The notes beneath the pieces are model-generated. The model was not told the DNA's origin, did not search any database, and saw nothing but the letters and a program-made list of their open reading frames with translations. A program made the position numbers and the translations under genes. A stretch of DNA of 20,048 nt from CAYSBA01 sp964429075 [NCBI: uncultured bacterium] (lineage in GTDB: Bacteria; CAYSBA01), in NCBI GenBank assembly GCA_964429075.1, contig CAYSBA010000001.1:1-20048 (forward strand), given 5' to 3'. Positions 14,838 through 20,048 of this stretch are shown here, piece after piece (position 1 is the first letter of the stretch; every line of letters begins with the position of its first letter).

Positions 14838-16009
14838 ATAAAATAAAACGAAAAAGAGGTATTGCTCTCCTTCTGGTGATTGTATACATAACAATATTCT
14901 CGACAATCATCCTGAATTTTCAATATCGAGGACGGGTTGATCTGTTGACAGCTGCCGGTGTTAGAGATGGTATAAGGGCAATATTTGCTGCCCAATCTGC
15001 TGTTAATCTATCAAGGCTTGTCCTACATTATCAATCCTATCTTGATGAGACCTTGAAGAGATTAAACATAAATATTCAGCTAACCAAACTTATCCCTATC
15101 GATAAAGATGTTACTGACATGCTTTTTAATGGTGATATTGCGAATATGATGGGCGTAGGAGTAGCACCCGAAGAGACACCATCAAAAGAATCGGAAGTCA
15201 AAAAAGATACAGAGGAAATAGTATGGGAGGGCCTTGATGATATAAAATTTTATTCCTCTATAGATGATGAGAGCAACAAGATTAATATCAATTATGCAGG
15301 TGGATTGATTACAAACAATCAGATATTATACTTTAGACTGATTGGGCTTTTCTCTGATGATAGATATAGAGAATTTTTTGAAAATGAGCGGGCAGATGGA
15401 CAACGAATGTCACCCGAAGATTATATACTTGCAATCGCAGATTGGGTGGATCCAGACAATGTTCAGGCCTTTTTTGATCCAATAAAGGGATTTGTACCAG
15501 GTGCAGGATCGGAAGACAGTTATTATCAATCTAGAAGGCCTCCATATGAGCCAAAGGATGCTCTCTTTGATACACTTGAAGAATTGCGACTTGTAAGGGG
15601 AGTAGACGATGAATTTATGAGACTTTTTGCAGATAAATTGACTGTATATCCTACTAAAGGCATGAATGTAAATACAGCATCTTTCAAGGATGTTCTCCTT
15701 CTATGTCTTGCCTGTGATCCATCGAATGTTGCCTTAAGAGATGTCAAAGTATTGCAGGAATTTATGAGTCGATTTATCGAACGTCAGTTACTCGCACCAT
15801 TTAAAGGAGATCAGGACTTTCTTGATTTTATAGAACCATACTGTGGATGTGGAAAGTTACCTTTCAACACAAAGGCCCTGCTTGGAACAACGAGCTACGT
15901 CTATCGCATAAATGGATATGGCCTTGCAGGTGATTCTGTTGTTAAAATAAGAACTGTGGTTATCAGTAGTGGTGGGTTACAGGATTTTTTGTACTATAGA
16001 ATTGAATAG
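14831..16009 (+). CDS. gspK: Minor pseudopilin GspK (tip subunit)
   Basis: The 392-residue protein is the large tip pseudopilin. The leader ends RKRG/IALLLVIVY and lacks the +5 glutamate, which is typical of GspK and fits its place at the tip. The big globular insert contains GspK-like motifs: YSSIDDESNKININ, the DYILAIADWVDPD segment, the YEPKDALFDTLEELRLVRGV segment and a helix-hairpin-helix-like NVNTAS region. Four cysteines occur late: C292-x2-C295 and C338-x-C340 (numbered from GTG 14831). They may form disulfides or a metal site in the periplasm. Start codons GTG 14831 and GTG 14834 are both possible; either overlaps the end of gspJ. Confidence 0.94.
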   Translation: MVNKIKRKRGIALLLVIVYITIFSTIILNFQYRGRVDLLTAAGVRDGIRAIFAAQSAVNLSRLVLHYQSYLDETLKRLNINIQLTKLIPIDKDVTDMLFNGDIANMMGVGVAPEETPSKESEVKKDTEEIVWEGLDDIKFYSSIDDESNKININYAGGLITNNQILYFRLIGLFSDDRYREFFENERADGQRMSPEDYILAIADWVDPDNVQAFFDPIKGFVPGAGSEDSYYQSRRPPYEPKDALFDTLEELRLVRGVDDEFMRLFADKLTVYPTKGMNVNTASFKDVLLLCLACDPSNVALRDVKVLQEFMSRFIERQLLAPFKGDQDFLDFIEPYCGCGKLPFNTKALLGTTSYVYRINGYGLAGDSVVKIRTVVISSGGLQDFLYYRIE

Positions 16010-16018
16010 GAGATAGTG

Positions 16019-17359
16019 ATGGCCCTAATTGCTGGAGTTGATATCGTTGGTGATGAGGTAAATGTAGTAATTGTTGAATCATCCTTCAGGAATAACAGAT
16101 ATTACGACGCATTTTCATTTACTATCGACAAAGATACAGATACATGGACAATCCTAAAGAGTGTTGCTGAGAGGATACAGCAGCCTGTTCAATTTTCAAT
16201 GGCAGTAGATAGAGATAGAGAGCTTAGGTTATTTCTTGATATCCCTCTTAGAGACATGAAAAAGATAGAGGCAGTGCTTCCTTCAGAGATAGAGAATATA
16301 TATCCAGATAGTGCTGAAGGTCTTCAATACGATTTTATAAGGCTCAAAAGAGGCGTCTTTCTGTGTGGTGTAACAAAGGAATATCTGTCTGAAAAACTTA
16401 AAGATTTCAAAGATTCGTCCTTTGAACCACATACACTTACATCAGAGACCTTTGCGGTCTTTTCTCTTTTTAAAGAGGGAAAAGAAAATACAATGTTGAT
16501 TAGTTTATATAAAGGTCGTGTGGTTGTTGTATATCTTGATAAAGAGGGGATCATCTGGGGACGTAGTGAATATCTTTGTAAAAAAGATAGGATTGATACA
16601 TATATCATCAAAAATATCAGGACAATAAAATCAAAAATAGGCGCATGGCCTGAAAAGATAATATTTATTGGAGATCCAGAGAGTGATCTTGAGAATATAG
16701 AAAAGGCCGGTATTGAGATAACAGTTCACAAAAGATTTACACTTACTGGGATTGAGCTTGATTCTAAATTTGTTATTGCTGCTGGACTTGCACTTTCGAG
16801 GCTAAAGTCGCAAAACGATAGAATAGAATTCAGAAAGGGCGATTTTACCTATCATGGTGAGTACGACTATCTGGGTAGTTACATAAAAAAGACGCTTATC
16901 TTTATAGCTGGCCTGATCCTGGTTTTGTTTTTGAGATCGATAGCCACATCATACACCCTGTCTGCAAAAGAGAAAGATCAGCTATCAGAGCTAAGAAATA
17001 TTACAAACAGGGTCCTTGGTAAGGAGTATACAGACTTTAGAAAGGCACTTGCTGTCATGCGTTCCGATGTAACCCCAAAAGAACAAAAGGACATGAAACC
17101 GAGTGTACTCGATGTGCTCGGTGAGCTTCTTTTACGTATCCCAAAGAAGGCAGACATAAAGATAGTATCAATTGATATATCTCCAGAATCTCTGAGATTT
17201 GAAGGAAGTACAAATAAATTTGAAAATGTTGATCTTTTTGTAAATGCACTTAAGGGATACAGTCGTATCTCTGAAATAAAAAAGGGACGAGTTGGAAAAT
17301 CATTTGGTGGTACAGGCATAAAGTTTAAATTGCTGATAAAATTAAAGCAGGGAATGTAG
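16019..17359 (+). CDS. gspL: Type II secretion assembly protein GspL
   Basis: GspL recruits the ATPase GspE to the inner membrane. The 446-residue protein has a cytoplasmic actin-like fold as in PilM/GspL (about 1-275, beginning LIAGVDIVGDEVNVVIVE and ending IAAGLALSRL), one membrane helix (about 288-305) and a short periplasmic ferredoxin-like domain (about 365-446). Sequence identity to known GspL is probably low, so the call rests on domain layout and its place between gspK and gspM. I chose ATG 16019 because AGGAG is 6 bases upstream; GTG 16016 is too close to it. Confidence 0.88.
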   Translation: MALIAGVDIVGDEVNVVIVESSFRNNRYYDAFSFTIDKDTDTWTILKSVAERIQQPVQFSMAVDRDRELRLFLDIPLRDMKKIEAVLPSEIENIYPDSAEGLQYDFIRLKRGVFLCGVTKEYLSEKLKDFKDSSFEPHTLTSETFAVFSLFKEGKENTMLISLYKGRVVVVYLDKEGIIWGRSEYLCKKDRIDTYIIKNIRTIKSKIGAWPEKIIFIGDPESDLENIEKAGIEITVHKRFTLTGIELDSKFVIAAGLALSRLKSQNDRIEFRKGDFTYHGEYDYLGSYIKKTLIFIAGLILVLFLRSIATSYTLSAKEKDQLSELRNITNRVLGKEYTDFRKALAVMRSDVTPKEQKDMKPSVLDVLGELLLRIPKKADIKIVSIDISPESLRFEGSTNKFENVDLFVNALKGYSRISEIKKGRVGKSFGGTGIKFKLLIKLKQGM

Positions 17360-17360
17360 T

Positions 17361-17900
17361 ATGAACAGGTTGATAGAGATAATAAGATCGGCTTCAAAGA
17401 GAGAGAAGATCCTTCTGGGTATTGCTGTATTTGTTTTTATAATTTTCATCACATTTATTGTAAGCACTATTATTGGTTCTTCCCTTGAGAAAAAGAGACG
17501 AAGGATAGCCAACAATCAAAAGAGACTTGATGAGATAATAAAGATCTCTAAAGGGTATCAGGATGCAAAACGTGCAAAAGAAAGACTCTATGATGAACTC
17601 AAAAAGACAAAAAATTTATCACTATTTCCAATTATAGAGACTGCCGCTGAAAAGGAGGGTATAAAGATAGAAAATATGAATGAGAAGACAAGAAAATCCA
17701 AAGATAAAAAGATGGTAGAAAAATCTGTAGATGTAAAGATAGAGGCAATAGGTATTGAGGATTTTTTAAGACTTGCAAAAAAGATTGAATCTTCTGGAAG
17801 CCTCGTTAGAATAACAACAATAAAGATGAATCGTTCATTAGTAGATGAGAAGAAATATAAGATATCTTTTACGGTAAGCACCTATTATCTGGAGGATTGA
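17361..17900 (+). CDS. gspM: Type II secretion protein GspM
   Basis: This is a small bitopic inner-membrane protein that pairs with GspL. The 179 residues show a short basic N-terminus (MNRLIEIIRSASKREKILLG), one membrane helix (about 19-38), a charged coiled-coil region (about 43-85) and a periplasmic ferredoxin-like domain (about 88-179). The size and order match GspM, although the sequence itself is poorly conserved in this family. The ATG is 2 bases after the gspL stop, with AGCAGGGA-like bases inside the end of gspL. It is very lysine-rich, like its neighbours. Confidence 0.83.
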   Translation: MNRLIEIIRSASKREKILLGIAVFVFIIFITFIVSTIIGSSLEKKRRRIANNQKRLDEIIKISKGYQDAKRAKERLYDELKKTKNLSLFPIIETAAEKEGIKIENMNEKTRKSKDKKMVEKSVDVKIEAIGIEDFLRLAKKIESSGSLVRITTIKMNRSLVDEKKYKISFTVSTYYLED

Positions 17901-17904
17901 TGTT

Positions 17905-18819
17905 ATGAAATCAGAGCTGATAAAGAGGGTAATTACTGTTTCTGGATATATATTGATTTTCTTGGTCACCTTTATGATCTCTGCGGTTAAAAATCTTGAC
18001 ATAACGGATATGGTTGGAGATTTTCTAAAGGAGAGGACAAAACCATATGGTATGGGTCTATCTATTGAAGATATCAATATGACTCTACCAGTCGGGATTG
18101 AGCTAAAAAACATTTTGCTGATCGGAAAGCCTCAGACCTGGATAGGGGATAATTTTCCGAATGGCCTTAAAATCGATAATTTAGAGGTTGATCTTTCTCT
18201 GTTGAGACTACTATTTGGAAAGATAATGTTAAATAACTCCTTTAAGTTCCTTGATGGATTGGGTAATTTTACCATAGCTATATCGGGGAATAATTTTGAT
18301 TCCAGTGGGGTTGTAAAGGATATTAAACTCGATGATATGATTCCACTTAAAAAAAAGTTTGGTATAAAAGTAAAATCTCGTTTAAGTTTAAAATGGTCTT
18401 TACAGGGTGACTATGCAAAGGCATCATCGATTAATGGATGGTTGAAACTGATGCTCTCTGATACAGGGTCTGAAAAATTAGATGCCTTTGGGTATCATAT
18501 ACCGCCCCTTACTATAGACCGTGTTGTTGTTGATTGTAATATAAAAAAGGGTGTAGTGAGGGTGCAGAAGGTCAGATCAAAGAGTAAAGATTTTGATGTT
18601 GATCTCAAGGGAGATGTCAGATTGATGGTCCCACCTTCAAGGAGTGTTCTAAAGTTAACATTACTGTTCAAGCCAACAGAATCATTACGCAGAAAGATGA
18701 GGAATATAAGCGGTCTGCTCAATCTTGCAGGTCTAAGACCATCGAGCAAACACAGAGGAATGTATGGCTATTATCTGTTTGGTAGTCTAAGCCGGATTGG
18801 AGTAAGGCCTATTAGATGA
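17905..18819 (+). CDS. gspN: Type II secretion protein GspN
   Basis: The 304-residue protein has an N-terminal membrane helix (about 11-28), then a beta-rich periplasmic region typical of GspN (the delta/spirochaete-type GspN family; segments [39 protein letters not shown] and [20 protein letters not shown]). GspN closes the operon in Desulfobacterota-like T2SS clusters; its role is not well defined. GGAGG lies 9 bases before the ATG. The end overlaps the convergent slipin gene by 33 bases, and no intrinsic terminator is seen between them. Confidence 0.85.
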   Translation: MKSELIKRVITVSGYILIFLVTFMISAVKNLDITDMVGDFLKERTKPYGMGLSIEDINMTLPVGIELKNILLIGKPQTWIGDNFPNGLKIDNLEVDLSLLRLLFGKIMLNNSFKFLDGLGNFTIAISGNNFDSSGVVKDIKLDDMIPLKKKFGIKVKSRLSLKWSLQGDYAKASSINGWLKLMLSDTGSEKLDAFGYHIPPLTIDRVVVDCNIKKGVVRVQKVRSKSKDFDVDLKGDVRLMVPPSRSVLKLTLLFKPTESLRRKMRNISGLLNLAGLRPSSKHRGMYGYYLFGSLSRIGVRPIR

Positions 18820-19572
18820 ATCCCTTTTTTGTGCCCAATCTATGGTTTTAAAGAAAAGATCAATAGGTACAGGGAAGATTGTAGTAGAATTGTTTTCTGT
18901 AGCTATTTCTCTTAGTGTTTGTAGATACCTAAGTTGTATAGCTATCGGGCTCTGTTCCATCATCTTTGACGCCTGAAGTAATTTTTCTGCAGCCTGATAT
19001 TCACCTTCAGCTGCAATTATCTTTGCCCTTCTTTCTCTTTCTGCCTCTGCCTGTCTTGCCATTGCTCTCTGCATCTCTACCGGTAGGTCGATGTATTTCA
19101 ATTCTACTGCAGTTACTTTGACTCCCCATGGATCGGTCCCTTCATCAAGAATCTGCTGGATGTGAGAATTTATCTTGCTCCTTTCTGAGAGTAGTTCATC
19201 AAGTTCAGAATGTCCACAAACACTCCTTAGAGTGGTCTGAGCGAGCTGGCTTGTTGCATAGAGATAATTTTCTACCTCAAGGACAGCCTTTTGTGGATCT
19301 AATACCCTGAAGTATACGACTGCATTTACTTTGACAGAGACGTTGTCTTTGGTGATTACATCCTGTGGAGGGACATCAAGGGTTACAACCCTTAGACTAA
19401 CCTTTACCATCTTATCAATGATTGGCCACAAGATTATGAGACCTGGTCCTTTTACACCGACAATCCTACCAAGTCTAAAGATTACCGCACGTTCGTACTC
19501 TCTCAGGATCCTTATTGAATTTAGAATAATTATAATGCCGATAACCAAAAATACGATCAAAGAACCAGCCAT
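18787..19572 (-). CDS. Slipin / stomatin-like SPFH membrane protein
   Basis: The 261-residue protein has an N-terminal hydrophobic segment (about 4-20), then the SPFH domain with slipin motifs ([53 protein letters not shown]) and the coiled-coil ([29 protein letters not shown]) that drives oligomerisation. Slipins form ring-like scaffolds in membranes and typically pair with NfeD, as here. On the minus strand a GGAGG lies 5 bases before the ATG. The 23-base gap from nfeD indicates one transcript. The 3' end overlaps gspN tail to tail. I give no gene symbol because bacterial names vary. Confidence 0.95.
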   Translation of the reverse strand: MAGSLIVFLVIGIIIILNSIRILREYERAVIFRLGRIVGVKGPGLIILWPIIDKMVKVSLRVVTLDVPPQDVITKDNVSVKVNAVVYFRVLDPQKAVLEVENYLYATSQLAQTTLRSVCGHSELDELLSERSKINSHIQQILDEGTDPWGVKVTAVELKYIDLPVEMQRAMARQAEAERERRAKIIAAEGEYQAAEKLLQASKMMEQSPIAIQLRYLQTLREIATENNSTTIFPVPIDLFFKTIDWAQKRDSSNRPYSNPA

Positions 19573-19595
19573 GATAACCTCCTTTATAAAAAAGA

Positions 19596-20048
19596 TTAAT
19601 CTTTCTTTTTTTCTACAAAAAGGGTCAGCCCCTTGATTTTACTCACAACTACTCTATCGCCTGTGCTTAGATGATCAGATGATACAGCATTCCAAATCTC
19701 TCCCCTCAACTTTACCTTATATCTGTTTTCTGAGACAACTTCCATTATCTCTCCCTCCATCCCTACCATCCCCTCTTTGCCAGTTACAACCTTTGATCTA
19801 TGAGTTTTGATAATCAAAAAGACGAGGATGATCATAAAGAGGAATAATGCAAGTGATGCTCCAAAAATAAGACCCTTATCAAGATTTATATCCATTTTTG
19901 ATGTGTCAAAAAGTAAGAGACTACCGAATATAAAGGAGATTACACCACCGATACCCAGGATACCATGACTCGGGACAAACAGTTCTGCTGCAAGAAGTAG
20001 CATTGCCAGGATGATCAACAATAAGCCGGCCGTATTTATAGAAAGAAT
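19596..20048 (-). CDS. nfeD: NfeD family membrane protein (C-terminal part, cut by the window edge)
   Basis: The frame is open to the right edge, so only the C-terminal 150 residues are seen. They show the NfeD membrane segments (around [37 protein letters not shown] and [14 protein letters not shown]), then the C-terminal OB-fold ([15 protein letters not shown] ... [30 protein letters not shown]). Full-length NfeD proteins of the long type carry an N-terminal ClpP-like serine protease domain, which would lie outside the window; whether it exists cannot be told. The TTG at 20019-20021 is an internal codon, not a start. The gene is upstream of, and probably co-transcribed with, the slipin. Confidence 0.93.
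   Translation of the reverse strand: MLSINTAGLLLIILAMLLLAAELFVPSHGILGIGGVISFIFGSLLLFDTSKMDINLDKGLIFGASLALFLFMIILVFLIIKTHRSKVVTGKEGMVGMEGEIMEVVSENRYKVKLRGEIWNAVSSDHLSTGDRVVVSKIKGLTLFVEKKKD

Noticed and set aside
18800-18860. Terminator after gspN (T6 run at about 18825)
   Set aside because: No GC-rich stem precedes the T run, and it lies inside the coding region of the convergent slipin gene.

Overview
The window looks like a chromosomal piece of a thermophilic, Gram-negative bacterium related to Desulfobacterota/Thermodesulfobacteriota (old 'Deltaproteobacteria'). The clues are AT-rich DNA with heavy AGA/AGG Arg and ATA Ile codon use, an outer-membrane secretin system that includes GspN (typical of delta-type type II secretion operons), an IHF-beta-like protein, and a myo-inositol-phosphate synthase plus bifunctional CDP-inositol/DIPP synthase pair, which makes the heat-stress solute di-myo-inositol phosphate (DIP). 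The taxonomic placement is inference; no rRNA is present.

Layout. Positions 1-207 hold the 3' end of an unrecognised plus-strand gene. On the minus strand come a tRNA-Arg(CCU) and an IHF-beta-like gene. Facing away from them is a housekeeping operon, yebC-ruvC-ruvA-ruvB (731-3546), with overlapping junctions and a recognisable sigma70-type promoter. Next is a two-gene DIP module (3658-6095): ino1 and the bifunctional cytidylyltransferase/DIPP synthase. The second gene is interrupted by an apparent one-base frameshift near 5920.

From 6217 to 18819 runs a complete, colinear type II secretion operon, gspC-D-E-F-G-H-I-J-K-L-M-N, in 12 tightly packed genes. It is preceded by an excellent sigma54 (-24/-12) promoter match and two tandem TGWCATTYTGTCA boxes that look like upstream activator sites. 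GspC, D, L, M and N form the envelope-spanning assembly, E is the ATPase, F the inner-membrane platform, and G-K the pseudopilins. The prepilin peptidase gspO is not here and must be elsewhere. gspF contains a run of 16 T in frame, and gspC and gspD encode unusually basic periplasmic linkers.

At the right end, on the minus strand, lies an nfeD-slipin membrane-protein pair. The slipin gene overlaps the end of gspN tail to tail, and nfeD runs off the window.

There is no gene-free stretch longer than 300 bases. The main intergenic spaces are 595-730 (divergent promoters), 3547-3657 (ino1 promoter and inverted repeat) and 6096-6216 (sigma54 control region). I saw no CRISPR array, insertion sequence, rRNA or convincing intrinsic terminator. 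The most interesting signals are the sigma54/tandem-box control of the T2SS operon, the T16 tract in gspF, the frameshift in the DIPP synthase gene and the polycationic linkers.
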